DNA of 64,000 nucleotides from Halopelagius inordinatus (lineage in GTDB: Archaea > Halobacteriota > Halobacteria > Halobacteriales > Haloferacaceae): NCBI RefSeq assembly GCF_900113245.1, contig NZ_FOOQ01000002.1:780881-844880 (forward strand), in the 5' to 3' direction. The position numbers were made by a program, and so were the translations under genes. Of the stretch, positions 24,411-34,504 are shown piece by piece (position 1 is the stretch's first letter; each line of letters starts with the position of its first letter). The notes below the pieces were generated by a model, which saw nothing but the letters and a program-made list of their open reading frames with translations, ran no database searches and had not been told where the DNA came from.

Positions 24411-25379
24411 TCACTCCACCGCGACCCTATCGAGCGTCTCGTCGACGAGAGCCGACGAACTCTCTCCGTCGCCGGTCCGCACGCGGTGGCCCCAGACGGA
24501 GCGAATCTCCGTCTGCACGTCGTCGGGGACGACGTAGTCGCGGCCGTTCAGGACGGCGCGCGCCTGCGAGGCCCGGACGAGGGCGATGGCACCGCGGGGA
24601 CTGACGCCGAGTTCCGCGTTCTTCCGAGTGTACGCCGCGAGTCGGGAGACGTACGCGCGGACCGGTTCGCGGACGGTCACCCGCGAGACGGCCCGTTGGG
24701 CCCTCCGGACGTCCTCCGTGGACGCGACGGAGTCGAGCGAGTCGATGGGGTGGTCGCCCGCGACGCGCCCGAGAAGTTCCGTCTCTTCGGTCTCCGAGGG
24801 GTAGCCGAGGCGTATCTTCTTCATGAACCGGTCGATTTCCGCGACGGGGAGTTCGTACGTCCGCCCCGGTTCCACGTCGTTTTGCGTCGCGATGACCGTG
24901 AACGGTTCCGGGACCGAATGCGTCTCGCCGTCGACCGTGACCTGTTTTTCCTCCATGACCTCCAGAAGCGACGACTGCGTCTTCGGCGGCGCGCGGTTTA
25001 TCTCGTCGCCGAGGACGACGTTCGCGAAGATGGGACCCGGTCGGAACTCGAACTCGTTCGTCTTCTGGTTGAACACGTTGACACCGGTCACGTCCGAGGG
25101 GAGCAAGTCGGGCGTGAACTGGACGCGCTTGAACGACCCGTCGAGCGACGTTGCGACGGACCGAGCGAGCATCGTCTTGCCCACGCCGGGGACGTCCTCC
25201 AAGAGGAGATGTCCGCGCGCGAGGACGGTCACGAGGATGTGGTCTATCGCGTCGGACTGTCCGACGATTACGCGTTCGACGTTCTCCGTGATTCGCGTCA
25301 CGAGGTCCGACGCGTCCGCTACGTCGAACGACGCTGTTCGGTCTATCTCCGGGTCGGATACTGCATCTGCGTCAGTCAT
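24411..25379 (-). CDS. MoxR-family AAA+ ATPase
   Basis: 322 residues. Walker A is in D-V-P-G-V-G-K-T-M-L-A-R-S, Walker B in L-G-D-E-I-N-R-A-P-P-K-T-Q-S, sensor 1 in V-I-A-T-Q-N-D, and a C-terminal lid domain carries S-P-R-G-A-I-A-L-V-R. These are the standard MoxR features. MoxR ATPases help assemble or activate VWA proteins, here presumably the DUF58 product encoded next. First gene of the operon, divergent from mutS across 236 bp. Confidence 0.93.
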   Translation of the reverse strand: MTDADAVSDPEIDRTASFDVADASDLVTRITENVERVIVGQSDAIDHILVTVLARGHLLLEDVPGVGKTMLARSVATSLDGSFKRVQFTPDLLPSDVTGVNVFNQKTNEFEFRPGPIFANVVLGDEINRAPPKTQSSLLEVMEEKQVTVDGETHSVPEPFTVIATQNDVEPGRTYELPVAEIDRFMKKIRLGYPSETEETELLGRVAGDHPIDSLDSVASTEDVRRAQRAVSRVTVREPVRAYVSRLAAYTRKNAELGVSPRGAIALVRASQARAVLNGRDYVVPDDVQTEIRSVWGHRVRTGDGESSSALVDETLDRVAVE

Positions 25380-25585
25380 GGATCAGAGAGGACTGCGGGC
25401 GGACCGCACGCCGCGGCCGGTCTGACGGCTCGCCGTGCGAGGGGCCCACACGCACACGCAAGTCGGTTAGGCCCGAACGACCGTAACTTTGCTGGGTAGA
25501 GACCGCGCGTTCCGCGCCCGGCGACGCTCTCGGACCCGGAGCGGTCCCCGACCGGCGCCCGCCTCCGTGCGACGGTTCCCGTTTG

Positions 25586-25590
25586 CTTTT
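25586..25590 (+). promoter_or_regulatory. TATA-like element of mutS
   Basis: CTTTT lies 26-30 bases before the mutS ATG, fitting a leaderless mutSL mRNA. Confidence 0.4.
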
Positions 25591-25615
25591 GTCCCTTCGT
25601 CGCCCTCGATAGCAC

Positions 25616-28450
25616 ATGCACGACGCGGACGGAACCGAGACGCGCGCGGACGAGGGGGGAGAGTCGCCGGACGCGGGCGCGTCGGACGGGAACCTCCGAC
25701 CCGAGGGACCGCCGCAGAAACTGCGTTCGAACCGCGAGGAGTTGACGCCGATGCTGTCGCAGTATCTCGACCTCTGCGAGGCGCACCCCGAGGCGGTCGT
25801 TCTCTTTCAGGTCGGCGACTTCTACGAGGCGTTCTGCGAGGCGGCGGAGATGGTCGCTCGCGTCTGCGAGGTGACGCTGACGAAACGCGAGGACTCGACC
25901 GGCCGGTATCCGATGGCGGGCATCCCCATCGACAACGCGGCGTCGTACCTCGAACCCCTGCTCGACGCTGGCTACCGCGTCGCGATAGCGGACCAAGTCG
26001 AAGACGCAGAGGAGGCGTCGGGGTTGGTGGACCGCGCGGTGACGAACGTCGTCACCCCCGGCACCGTCGTCGAGGACGAACTGCTCGACGCCGCGACGGC
26101 GACGTACGTCGGCGCGGTGACCAGCGAGGGCGACACCTACGCCGTCGCCGCCCTCGACGTATCGACGGGCGACTGTCAGGTGACGAGCGCGAACCGGCCC
26201 CGAATCGCCGACGAACTCGAACGACTCGAACCGGCGGAACTACTCGTCGGCCCCGGCGTCGATTTCGACACCGACTCGCTCGCCTTCGAGACGATGGTCA
26301 CGGACCACGACCCCGCGGCGTTCGACGCCGAGGCGGCCGCTGAGACGCTCTCCGCGTACCTCGCGAATCCCGAGGCGGTCGTCGCCGACGCGACGGAACG
26401 GCGCGCCTGCGGCGCACTGCTCGATTACGCGGAGTACACGCAGGGCAACGACGGCGCTCTCGACTACGTCTCTCGGGTCCGCCGGTACGACCCGCGCAAA
26501 ACGCTTCAACTCGACGCGACGGCGCTGAGAAGCCTCGAACTGTTCGAGTCGCGGAGTCACCGCAGCGGAGACACCCTCGCGGACGCGGTAGACGAGACGG
26601 CCTGTGCGCTGGGTCGGCGGCGACTCGTCTCGTGGCTTCGCCGTCCCCTCGTCGAAAGGTCGGCCATCGAACGCCGCCACGACGCCGTCGCGGAGTGGGT
26701 GGACCGGCCGATGGCCCGGGAGACGGTCCGAGACGCGCTTGCGGACGTGTACGACATCGAACGCCTCGTCGCGCGCGTCTCCCGCGGCAGAGCGAACGCC
26801 CGCGACCTGCGCTCTCTGAAGGCGACGCTGGACGTGGTGCCCGAGGTGAAAGCGGCCATGTCGGACGTAGAGAGCGACGCGCTCGTCTCCCTGCGCGACT
26901 CGCTGGACGAACTCGAAGACGTCCGAAGCCTCGTCGGCGACGCCGTCCGACCCGACCCCCCACAGGAGATAACCGAGGGCGGCGTCATCTGCGAGGGGTT
27001 CGACGACGAACTCGACGACTTACGCGGGACCGAACGGGAGGGCCGCGAGTGGGTGGCCGACTTGGAGGAACGCGAACGAGAGCGGACCGGAATCGACTCC
27101 TTAGACGTGGGGTACAACCAGGTCCACGGCTACTACATCGAGGTGACGAACCCGAACCTCGACAGGGTTCCGGACGACTACACGCGACGACAGACGCTGA
27201 AGAACTCAGAGCGGTTCTACACGCCCGAACTGAAGCGACGCGAAGACGAGATTCTCGGCGCGGCGGAGAAAGCCGACGCGTTGGAGTACGAGGTGTTCTG
27301 CGAGGTTCGGGACGCCGTCGCCGCGGAGGCGAACAGGGTGCAGGCCCTCGCGGATTCGCTCGCGGAGTTGGACGTACTGACGTCCTTCGCCGCCGTCGCC
27401 GCCGGACACGGCTACGTCCGCCCGGAGATGGGCGCCGCGGACGTTCGAATCGAGGGGGGTCGCCACCCGGTGGTCGAACGCACACAGGAGGAGTTCGTCC
27501 CGAACGACGCGGACTTCACGGACGGCCGCCTCGCGGTCATCACCGGCCCCAACATGTCCGGGAAATCGACGTACATGCGGCAGGTAGCTCTCGTCTCCAT
27601 CCTCGCGCAGGCGGGGAGTTTCGTCCCCGCCGACGCCGCCGAACTGCCGATACTCGACCGGGTGTTCACCCGCGTCGGCGCGTCCGACGACATCGCGGGC
27701 GGGCAGTCCACGTTCATGCGCGAGATGGCCGAGTTGACCGACATCCTCCACGACGCCACGGAGGACTCTCTGATCCTTCTCGACGAAGTCGGCCGCGGCA
27801 CCTCGACGGCGGACGGTCTGGCCATCGCCCGCGCGACGACGGAGTTCGTCCACGACGAGGTGGGCGCGACGACGCTGTTTGCGACGCACTACCACGACCT
27901 GACCGCCCTCGCCGAGGAGTTGCCGGACGCGTTCAACCTCCACTTCACCGTGAGCAAACGCGACGACGGCGGACCACTCGACGACGCCGACGGCCCCGAC
28001 GTGACGTTCCTCCACCGCGTCGCGGCGGGCGCGTCCTCGTCGTCCTACGGCGTCGAGGTGGCGAAGATGGCAGGCGTTCCGGACACCGTCGTCGAACGGG
28101 CCAGAGAGTACGTCCGAGAGGCAGAACGGGGCGCGGAGTCGGAGTCGCCCGGCGAAAGCCAAAACCCCGCCGAACGCCAAGAGGAAGAGACGACGAACGG
28201 CCGAGCAGAAGACGGCGCGTTCGGCGACGGCCCGTCCGCGAACGGCGACACCGGCGCAGACGACGAACCGCCCGCGGACGAGACGCTCGCCGCATACGTG
28301 GACGGGTTGGACGCGTCGGACGACGACGCGGACGCGACGCCCGCAGAACGCGACGTCGTCGCGGAGATACGCGAACTCGACGTCGCGGGGACGACGCCGC
28401 TTGAGGCCCTGAACACCCTGAACGAACTCAAACGAAGACTGGATGACTGA
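25616..28450 (+). CDS. mutS: DNA mismatch repair protein MutS
   Basis: 944 residues. After an acidic N-terminus comes the mismatch-reading domain with the Phe-x-Glu motif (Phe69-Tyr-Glu71). Connector, lever and clamp domains follow. The ABC-type ATPase has Walker [10 protein letters not shown] (644-652), Walker [13 protein letters not shown] and the A-T-H-Y-H-D motif. Near the C-terminus an acidic spacer of about 80 residues (E-S-P-G-E-S-Q-N-P onward) links to a conserved helical end, [13 protein letters not shown]. It overlaps mutL by 8 bases. With MutL it corrects replication errors. The N-terminal extension of about 45 residues is typical of haloarchaeal MutS. Confidence 0.96.
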   Translation: MHDADGTETRADEGGESPDAGASDGNLRPEGPPQKLRSNREELTPMLSQYLDLCEAHPEAVVLFQVGDFYEAFCEAAEMVARVCEVTLTKREDSTGRYPMAGIPIDNAASYLEPLLDAGYRVAIADQVEDAEEASGLVDRAVTNVVTPGTVVEDELLDAATATYVGAVTSEGDTYAVAALDVSTGDCQVTSANRPRIADELERLEPAELLVGPGVDFDTDSLAFETMVTDHDPAAFDAEAAAETLSAYLANPEAVVADATERRACGALLDYAEYTQGNDGALDYVSRVRRYDPRKTLQLDATALRSLELFESRSHRSGDTLADAVDETACALGRRRLVSWLRRPLVERSAIERRHDAVAEWVDRPMARETVRDALADVYDIERLVARVSRGRANARDLRSLKATLDVVPEVKAAMSDVESDALVSLRDSLDELEDVRSLVGDAVRPDPPQEITEGGVICEGFDDELDDLRGTEREGREWVADLEERERERTGIDSLDVGYNQVHGYYIEVTNPNLDRVPDDYTRRQTLKNSERFYTPELKRREDEILGAAEKADALEYEVFCEVRDAVAAEANRVQALADSLAELDVLTSFAAVAAGHGYVRPEMGAADVRIEGGRHPVVERTQEEFVPNDADFTDGRLAVITGPNMSGKSTYMRQVALVSILAQAGSFVPADAAELPILDRVFTRVGASDDIAGGQSTFMREMAELTDILHDATEDSLILLDEVGRGTSTADGLAIARATTEFVHDEVGATTLFATHYHDLTALAEELPDAFNLHFTVSKRDDGGPLDDADGPDVTFLHRVAAGASSSSYGVEVAKMAGVPDTVVERAREYVREAERGAESESPGESQNPAERQEEETTNGRAEDGAFGDGPSANGDTGADDEPPADETLAAYVDGLDASDDDADATPAERDVVAEIRELDVAGTTPLEALNTLNELKRRLDD

Positions 28451-30152
28451 GGATTCGACCGGAACCGAAGCGGGGGTCCGACGACTCGACGACGAGACGG
28501 TGGCACGGATAGCCGCGGGCGAAGTCGTCACCCGACCCGAAGACGCGGTCGTAGAACTCCTGGAGAACGCCATCGACGCCGGTTCGACGCGAGTGACGGT
28601 GACCGTCGAGGGCGACGGGACCGACCTGCTCCGCGTCCGCGACGACGGGCGCGGGATGAGCGAATCGGACGCCGCCCTCGCCGTCGAACGCCACACGACG
28701 AGCAAACTCGGCGGGGCGGACCGAGCGTCGTCGGACCCCGCAGACGCCCTCGAAACGGTCGAAACGCTCGGATTTCGGGGCGAAGCGCTCCCGAGCATCG
28801 CCGCCGCCGGAACGCTCGAACTCGTGACGAACGACGGCGGCCCGCGCGGAACCCGCGTCCGCGTCGAGGGCGGAGAGAAGACGGTCACCGCCGCGGGGCG
28901 GGCGCGGGGCACCACCGTCGAAGTCCGCGACCTGTTCGCCGAGATGCCCGCCCGGCGGCGGTCGCTCGCCTCCTCTCGCGCGGAGTTCGCACGCGTCTCC
29001 GACGCCGTCTCCCGGTACGCTCTCGTCCACCCGGAGGTGGCCTTCACGCTCGTTCACGACGGCAGCGAGGTGTTCACCACCCCCGGGTCGGGGGCCGACG
29101 CCGACGCCGTCCTCGGCGTCTACGACCGCGACGTGGCCGGACAGAGCACGACGTTCGAGGCGGAACGAACCGTCGAAGACGACGGGGAGTCGGTGACGGT
29201 TACGGTCGATGGACTGCTCGCGTACCCCTCCGTGACGCGGGCGCGCCGCGACCACGTCTACACGGCCGTCAACGGCCGGGCGTTCCCCTCGAACGCGCTT
29301 CGTCGCGCCGTCGTCGAGGGGTACGGCGACCTGTTGCCGGACGGCCGCGCACCCGTCGCCGTCGTCCGCGTCTCGCTTCCGCCGTCGTGGGCGGACCACA
29401 ACGTCCACCCGGCGAAGCGCGAGGTGCGACTGCGGGCCGGAGCGGCGGTTACCGAGGCGGTGCGCGACGCCGTCGCGGAGGCGCTTGCGACGGCGGACCT
29501 CAGGAGAAGCGGCGAACTCGACTTGGACCTCGAACGGTCGCTCGAACCGCTCTCGGAGACGGAGTCCGAGTTCGAGGACGCGACCGTCATCGGGCAGTAC
29601 CGCGGTCTCTACCTGCTCTGTGAGTCCGACGGCGAGTTGCTCGTCGTGGACCAACACGCCGCGCACGAACGGGTCAACTACGAGCGACTCCGGGCCGCGA
29701 CGGAGGGAGCGCCCGACTCCGCGGCGGTGGACCCACCGGCGACGGTGTCGCTGTCGCCCGCACTCGCCGCGACGGCGGCCGAGAGGCGCGAGGAACTGGC
29801 GGCACTCGGATACGATATCGACCCGTTCGGCGGCGGGACGGTGCGCGTCGCCGCGGTGCCCGCGCCGATGGGTCGCGCCGCGTCGCCCGAGAGCGTCCGC
29901 GACGCACTCGACGCTCTCGCGAACGGCGAGACGCCCGACGCCGGGCGCGAGGAGATGCTGAAGGACCTCGCGTGTCACCCGTCGCTGAAGGCTGGCGAGG
30001 AACTCTCAGACGAGGACGCGGCGGCGTTGGTCGAACGGCTCGGCGAGTGCGAACGGCCCTACGCCTGCCCGCACGGCCGTCCGACGGTCCTCACCATCGA
30101 CGAGGAGACGTTGGTGCGCGGGTTCGGTCGGCGGGCGACGCGGATGGGGTAA
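28443..30152 (+). CDS. mutL: DNA mismatch repair protein MutL with endonuclease motif
   Basis: 569 residues. The GHKL ATPase part has [16 protein letters not shown] and T-L-G-F-R-G-E-A-L. The C-terminal domain carries the metal-binding nuclease motif [12 protein letters not shown] starting at Asp403, and the later A-C-H-P-S and C-P-H-G-R motifs (Cys542). So this MutL should nick DNA itself, as expected for an organism in which no MutH is known. Its ATG lies inside the mutS end (8-base overlap), so the two are translationally coupled. Confidence 0.96.
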   Translation: MTEDSTGTEAGVRRLDDETVARIAAGEVVTRPEDAVVELLENAIDAGSTRVTVTVEGDGTDLLRVRDDGRGMSESDAALAVERHTTSKLGGADRASSDPADALETVETLGFRGEALPSIAAAGTLELVTNDGGPRGTRVRVEGGEKTVTAAGRARGTTVEVRDLFAEMPARRRSLASSRAEFARVSDAVSRYALVHPEVAFTLVHDGSEVFTTPGSGADADAVLGVYDRDVAGQSTTFEAERTVEDDGESVTVTVDGLLAYPSVTRARRDHVYTAVNGRAFPSNALRRAVVEGYGDLLPDGRAPVAVVRVSLPPSWADHNVHPAKREVRLRAGAAVTEAVRDAVAEALATADLRRSGELDLDLERSLEPLSETESEFEDATVIGQYRGLYLLCESDGELLVVDQHAAHERVNYERLRAATEGAPDSAAVDPPATVSLSPALAATAAERREELAALGYDIDPFGGGTVRVAAVPAPMGRAASPESVRDALDALANGETPDAGREEMLKDLACHPSLKAGEELSDEDAAALVERLGECERPYACPHGRPTVLTIDEETLVRGFGRRATRMG

Positions 30153-30184
30153 CCGGGAGGGAACGGCGAACCCGAATCGGCGAC

Positions 30185-30391
30185 TCAGCGGTACCCGGCT
30201 ATGATGAGGGCGATTCCGAAGATCAAGCCGACCGTGATGAGGGCGACGCCGCCGACCGCGTAGAGTTCAGCGGCGGTGTACTGAAACCGCTCGCCGTATC
30301 TCATGATCGCCGCCGACAGCAAGAGCGTGATTCCCGACCCGGTCAGGACCGTCGCGACGTCGAATCCGGCGGGGTTTCCGATATCAGGCAT
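30185..30391 (-). CDS. Small two-helix membrane protein
   Basis: 68 residues from the ATG at 30391. Two hydrophobic segments (about 12-30 and 44-66) flank the polar loop M-R-Y-G-E-R-F-Q-Y-T-A-A-E-L-Y. The upstream open frame to 30739 is Arg-rich and is the shadow of the next gene. The function is unknown. It is convergent with mutL (32 bp between the stops) and follows the zinc-ribbon gene at 30448 on the same strand. Confidence 0.6.
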   Translation of the reverse strand: MPDIGNPAGFDVATVLTGSGITLLLSAAIMRYGERFQYTAAELYAVGGVALITVGLIFGIALIIAGYR

Positions 30392-30447
30392 ATAAACGAA
30401 CTGTGAGGTGGGACCGGCATAGAACTGGTGCCCGGCCCCCGCCGGAC

Positions 30448-30684
30448 CTACCACTCCTTGCACGCCTCGCAGACGAACCCGCCGTCGGCGTTCCAGAGGC
30501 GTTCGACGGACTCCCCGCAGGCGGCGCAGTCGACGCCCTCGGGGTCCCACCGGTACGTGGCGACGGCCGCGGACGCGTCGCCGTCGGCGGCGTCGGACGG
30601 TTCGGCGTCTCTCTCCTCGGTCTCCGCGTTGTCGTCCGCGGAACGCTCCCCGGTGAACTCTTCGAGCGACCGGTCCTCGGTCAT
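30448..30684 (-). CDS. Small zinc-ribbon protein
   Basis: 78 residues. The first 45 are acidic and probably disordered. The C-terminal end holds two C-x2-C knuckles, C-A-A-C-G-E-S-V-E-R-L-W and V-C-E-A-C-K-E-W, enough for one zinc ribbon. The start at M-T-E-D-R-S-L-E-E-F was preferred over an ATG 12 bases upstream. It resembles a haloarchaeal short zinc-ribbon family (possibly DUF7573, from memory). The role is unknown; protein or nucleic-acid contact is possible. Confidence 0.65.
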   Translation of the reverse strand: MTEDRSLEEFTGERSADDNAETEERDAEPSDAADGDASAAVATYRWDPEGVDCAACGESVERLWNADGGFVCEACKEW

Positions 30685-30902
30685 AGTCGAGTCCACGGGG
30701 GCCAGCCTTTAACCTCGTCTCATCTCGTCCGACGGCCATCTGGGGTCACCGCTCCGTTTCGAATCGCTCCGAGGCGACGCGTCGAACGAGGACCGCTCTC
30801 GGGCGGTCCGGGAACCGCCGTCTCGGGGTGGCGGTCAGCGGATTCCCGGCGGTGGGGAGGTATCCATCAACACACAAATACGGGGAACCCGAACGGTCCC
30901 GC

Positions 30903-31145
30903 ATGGTCACGGTACTGGACTTCGTCGTGATGCTGCTCGAAAGCGCCGTCGAACTGCTCGTCACCGGTGGACTGCGGATTCTCGGCACCGGCGACCCCCT
31001 CACGATACTGTCGTTCCTCGTCGGCGGGGCGTTGATAGCGTTCTCCGCCGTCGTCTTCGGCTTCCTCGCCCTCGGCGGGATAGTGAACTGGGCGACCGGT
31101 CTCGGGGCTAGCGCGCCGAGTCGTACGCCTCGGCCGCGAGAGTAA
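30903..31145 (+). CDS. Small membrane protein
   Basis: 80 residues with two hydrophobic segments (about 4-25 and 34-66, the second perhaps two helices) and a short basic tail R-T-P-R-P-R-E. ACAAATAC at about 30871-30878 is at promoter distance from the ATG at 30903. The last 38 bases overlap the end of the reductase gene on the other strand. The tail is encoded only in that overlap, so the true C-terminus could be questioned, but no earlier stop exists. The function is unknown. Confidence 0.5.
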   Translation: MVTVLDFVVMLLESAVELLVTGGLRILGTGDPLTILSFLVGGALIAFSAVVFGFLALGGIVNWATGLGASAPSRTPRPRE

Positions 31146-32100
31146 TCGCCTCGTCGGGGTCGGGGCCCAACGGAGACCCGACGACGATGCCGTCGGCGTG
31201 GTCCGAGACGGCGGCCATGCGGTCTGCGACCTCTTCTTCGGTTCCGGCCATCGCGAAGGCGTCCACCATCGCGGGCGTCACGAGTTCGAACGCCTCCGAG
31301 AACGCGCCCGAGCTTATCTTCTCGCCGATATCGCCCGCCAGCGACCGGTCGAGTCCGTGTCTGTCGAGTACCGGCGGCGCCGCGCCCGCGGCGATGAACG
31401 CCACCGGGGGACGGGCCGCCTCGCGGGCGGCCTCTCGGTCCTTCGCGACACTGACGCTCGCGTACGCGAGCAGTTCGAAGTCGCCGCGTTCGTCGGGGCG
31501 GTCCGAGACGCCCTCCGCGGCGCGTTCGCGCGCCCACGCCACGTCGTCGGGGTGCGACCCGTTGAACAGCAATCCGTCCGCGTGCTTTCCCGCCATCCGA
31601 CACATGTGCGGCCCCTCGCCGCCGACGTAGACGGGAATCTCGCCCGGCACCTCGAAGTTGAGTCCGGCGTCCGTCGCCTCGAACGTCCCGTCGTGAGAGA
31701 CGCGTTCGCCCGCCCACAGTCTCTGTGCGACTTTGAACGACTCCAACACGGAGCGCAGGCCGCGTTCGTCTTCGAGTCCGAGATTCCGGAGCGTCGAGGG
31801 GTCGCCCGGGCCGATGCCGAAGACGGCGCGGCCCGCCGACAGTTCCGCGACGGTGGCCGTCTTCGACGCCAGCGTCACCGGGTGGAGTTCGTAGGGGTTG
31901 GCGACGCCCGGACCGATGCGGATGTCCGTCGTCTCTGTGGCCAGTCGCGCGAGGACGGCGAACGGGTCGCGGTTGTTGTAGTGACAGGAGACGAACGCCG
32001 CGTCGTAGCCCGCGGACTCGGCGCGGACGCCGCGTTCGACAACCTCCGGAACGGGATGTTCCGGCGTCAGTTCGACGCCCAAGAACCCCTCATCCGTCAT
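31108..32100 (-). CDS. F420-dependent luciferase-like oxidoreductase (Mer-like)
   Basis: 330 residues. It is a bacterial-luciferase-like TIM barrel: G-V-E-L-T-P-E-H-P-V-P-E at the start, R-I-G-P-G-V-A-N-P-Y, A-V-F-G-I-G-P-G-D, V-Y-V-G-G-E-G-P-H-M, and a C-terminal G-T-E-E-E-V-A-D-R-M. These are shared with methylene-tetrahydromethanopterin reductase (Mer) and other F420-dependent enzymes. It starts inside the end of cofE (11-base overlap), so a coenzyme made partly by CofE is very likely its cofactor. In haloarchaea Mer-like proteins act in one-carbon folate metabolism. The exact substrate is uncertain. Confidence 0.87.
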   Translation of the reverse strand: MTDEGFLGVELTPEHPVPEVVERGVRAESAGYDAAFVSCHYNNRDPFAVLARLATETTDIRIGPGVANPYELHPVTLASKTATVAELSAGRAVFGIGPGDPSTLRNLGLEDERGLRSVLESFKVAQRLWAGERVSHDGTFEATDAGLNFEVPGEIPVYVGGEGPHMCRMAGKHADGLLFNGSHPDDVAWARERAAEGVSDRPDERGDFELLAYASVSVAKDREAAREAARPPVAFIAAGAAPPVLDRHGLDRSLAGDIGEKISSGAFSEAFELVTPAMVDAFAMAGTEEEVADRMAAVSDHADGIVVGSPLGPDPDEAITLAAEAYDSAR

Positions 32101-32845
32101 ACTCCCACCCCCTGAGGGCCTGCCGGACGAAGTCGCCCTCCACGTCGCGGAAGTGGGCGTCGCTTCCCCCGTGGTCGCCCCACTCGAAGTCGCGGACGAC
32201 GACGACCGGCGTGCCGCCCGCCCCCTCACCGGCCACGAGGTTTGCGGCCGCCGCGAGTTCGTCGACGACGCTCTCTACGGTCACGCCGAGTTCTCGGCCG
32301 TCGCGGTCGGACTCGCCGCGCCAGTCTCGGGACGCCTGCAACCCGGCCCACCCGAGTGCGACGCCGCGTTGCCCGTGGCGGAACGGTCGCCCGCAGGTGT
32401 CGGTGACGACGACGCGGTCGGCGGGTAGTTCCCGACGGAGTCGCTCCGCGCTCTCTGCGGGTCGCTCCGGCAGGAGAAGCAGGTCGTGGTCGGGGACGTT
32501 CGAGCGGTCGATACCCGCGTTGACGCCGACGTGACCGAACCGCGTCTCGGTCAGGAGAAACGGCGACTCCATCAACAGGTCGACGCTCTCTTCGAGGACC
32601 GCCTGTGCGAAGCGCGGGTCTTTCTCCTCGCCCGTCGCCGCGCCGATGGTCGAGGCTATCTCCGTCGCTCGCGGGCCCGCCGGGAACTCGGAGAGGTCGG
32701 CCTGTCTGCCCTCGGCCTTCGAGACGACGGTGGAGGCGACGCAGACGACGTCGTCCTCGCGGAGGTCCACCCTGTCTCGGACGATGGCCGCCAGGTCGTC
32801 CCCCGGACGGATTTCCGGCACGTCGGGGACGGCGAATAGTTCCAT
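32090..32845 (-). CDS. cofE: Coenzyme F420-0:L-glutamate ligase
   Basis: 251 residues. CofE adds glutamate to F420-0 using GTP, the last step of F420 synthesis. The conserved N-terminus I-R-P-G-D-D-L-A, then L-R-E-D-D-V-V-C-V-A-S-T-V-V-S-K-A-E-G, the G-V-D/N-type motif G-H-V-G-V-N-A-G-I-D-R-S-N and D-T-C-G-R-P-F-R-H-G-Q are all present. The minus-strand CTTTTTAC at 32869-32876 is 24-31 bases upstream, giving a leaderless promoter for the cofE-reductase pair. The length matches archaeal CofE. Confidence 0.93.
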   Translation of the reverse strand: MELFAVPDVPEIRPGDDLAAIVRDRVDLREDDVVCVASTVVSKAEGRQADLSEFPAGPRATEIASTIGAATGEEKDPRFAQAVLEESVDLLMESPFLLTETRFGHVGVNAGIDRSNVPDHDLLLLPERPAESAERLRRELPADRVVVTDTCGRPFRHGQRGVALGWAGLQASRDWRGESDRDGRELGVTVESVVDELAAAANLVAGEGAGGTPVVVVRDFEWGDHGGSDAHFRDVEGDFVRQALRGWEYDG

Positions 32846-32982
32846 ACTGCGACGTGGGGACGGGCCAGTAAAAAGCGAGGAGATGTTGGAGAATGCGGCC
32901 GGTATTCGGACGGCGGTATCGTCCGTTCGTCCCGGGCGAAAGCGGGCGCAAGACCCGTTGTCTCGGGGGACGTACCGGGCGT

Positions 32983-34287
32983 ATGGCCCACGTCGTGACC
33001 TGCTTCGTTCGGAACCGCGGTGCGATTCTCCTGACGCGCCGAAGCGATAGCGTCGGAACGTTCGCCGACCAGTGGGCGGGCGTTTCGGGGTACGTAGAGG
33101 GCGACCCCTCAGACGCCGACGACGACGCGCGGCGCGAACTCAGAGAGGAAGTCGGACTCTCCGAGTCCGACCTGCGCCTCGTCCGCGTCGGCGCGCCGTT
33201 GGACGTCTCCCACGATGAGGGCGAGTTCACCGTCCACCCGTTCCTGTTCGAGACGGAGACCAGAGCGACATCGCCGGACGAGGTCCGGCGGGCCGACGAA
33301 CGGGGTCCGTCGACGACGACGAACGAGGAACTCGCCGCGGTGACGTGGGCCGACCCGACCGAGATGAGAGAGCGCGAGACGGTGCCTCGACTGTGGGACG
33401 CGTGGAGGCACGTCGCCCCCACCGTCGCGGACGTCCGCGAGGACGAGACCCACGGGTCGGCGTGGATAGCGGCGCGCGCACTCGAAGTGCTGCGCGACGA
33501 CGCCGCCGACGCCGACGACTGGGACTCGGTCGCTCGAACGGCCCGCAAACTCCGCGACGCCCGGCCCAGCATGGCCGCCGTGTCGAACCGCGTGAATCGC
33601 GCGATGGCGACGGCCGACCGGACGCCCGAGTCGGTCCGAGAGCGGTGTATCGACCTCCTCCGAGCGTCGTTCGACGCCGCCGACGGCGTCACGACGGCGG
33701 CGACAAATCGACTCGCAGATTCGGACGCGACGGCCGTCGCCACCATCTCGCGGTCCGGAACCGTCCGACGGGTGCTCCGAGAGTCGGACCCGGACGCCGT
33801 GGTCGTCGCCGAGTCGCGCCCGGAACGCGAGGGCGTCGGCGTCGCCGAGTGGGCGGCGACAGAGACGGACGCGCGAGTCACGCTGACGACCGAAGCCGCG
33901 CTTCCGGCCGCGTTCTCGCGACTCGACGTCGACGCCGCCGTCGTCGGCGCGGACGCCGTCCTCCCGGACGGAGGCGTCGTCAACAAGACCGGAACGACGG
34001 GACTCGCACTCGCCGCACGGGAGGCGGGCGTCCCCGTCTACGCCGTCGCGACGTGCGACAAGGTCAGACCGACGGGCGAGGACGGCGTGGGCGACGAATC
34101 GTCGGGGTGGGCGGACGTCTACGACGGCGAGGCGTCGCTGTCGGTGTTCGCGCCGACGTTCGAGGCGACGGCCCCGACCCTCCTCGACGGCGTCGTGACG
34201 GAAGCGGGCTTCGCTGACGAAGCGGACGTCCGCGATATCGCCGAGGAACACGCCGAAAACGCCGCGTGGGACGACGCGGGAGGGTAG
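32983..34287 (+). CDS. NUDIX domain fused to an eIF2B-like domain
   Basis: 434 residues from the ATG at 32983. Residues 1-150 form a NUDIX domain ending its box with R-R-E-L-R-E-E-V-G-L. The catalytic R-E-x-x-E-E is kept, but the first half of the box (G-Y-V-E-G-D-P-S) is off register and lacks the usual first Glu. From about residue 180 to the end is an eIF-2B/ribose-1,5-bisphosphate isomerase-type domain with V-V-G-A-D-A-V-L-P-D-G and V-V-N-K-T-G-T-T-G-L-A. The second domain fits sugar-phosphate or nucleotide-related isomerases better than a GTP-exchange subunit. The pairing suggests nucleotide clean-up feeding an isomerase, which is inference. No clear TATA element was seen. Confidence 0.85.
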   Translation: MAHVVTCFVRNRGAILLTRRSDSVGTFADQWAGVSGYVEGDPSDADDDARRELREEVGLSESDLRLVRVGAPLDVSHDEGEFTVHPFLFETETRATSPDEVRRADERGPSTTTNEELAAVTWADPTEMRERETVPRLWDAWRHVAPTVADVREDETHGSAWIAARALEVLRDDAADADDWDSVARTARKLRDARPSMAAVSNRVNRAMATADRTPESVRERCIDLLRASFDAADGVTTAATNRLADSDATAVATISRSGTVRRVLRESDPDAVVVAESRPEREGVGVAEWAATETDARVTLTTEAALPAAFSRLDVDAAVVGADAVLPDGGVVNKTGTTGLALAAREAGVPVYAVATCDKVRPTGEDGVGDESSGWADVYDGEASLSVFAPTFEATAPTLLDGVVTEAGFADEADVRDIAEEHAENAAWDDAGG

Positions 34288-34504
34288 CGTCGGACCGTCG
34301 CGGCGCGAGAAGCGCCCGGAACCGAGAGGAGTGGATTCTTGACGCTCCGGCCTCACTCTCGACTCGGTGGCAGTGAAGACAGTTACCCCCTCCGAGCCCC
34401 TTGTGACGAGGACCACTCCCGAGCCACCGTCTACAGACGACGCGCGACTGCGGTTCTCGGTCTGATTCCGCCCGTAGCGAGACGCTCGGCGTTCCGCGCC
34501 CGAT

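Noticed and set aside
34288-34504. Possible RNA gene between the NUDIX-eIF2B gene and engB
   Set aside because: No tRNA, C/D-box, RNase P or SRP RNA landmark was found in the 217 bases.
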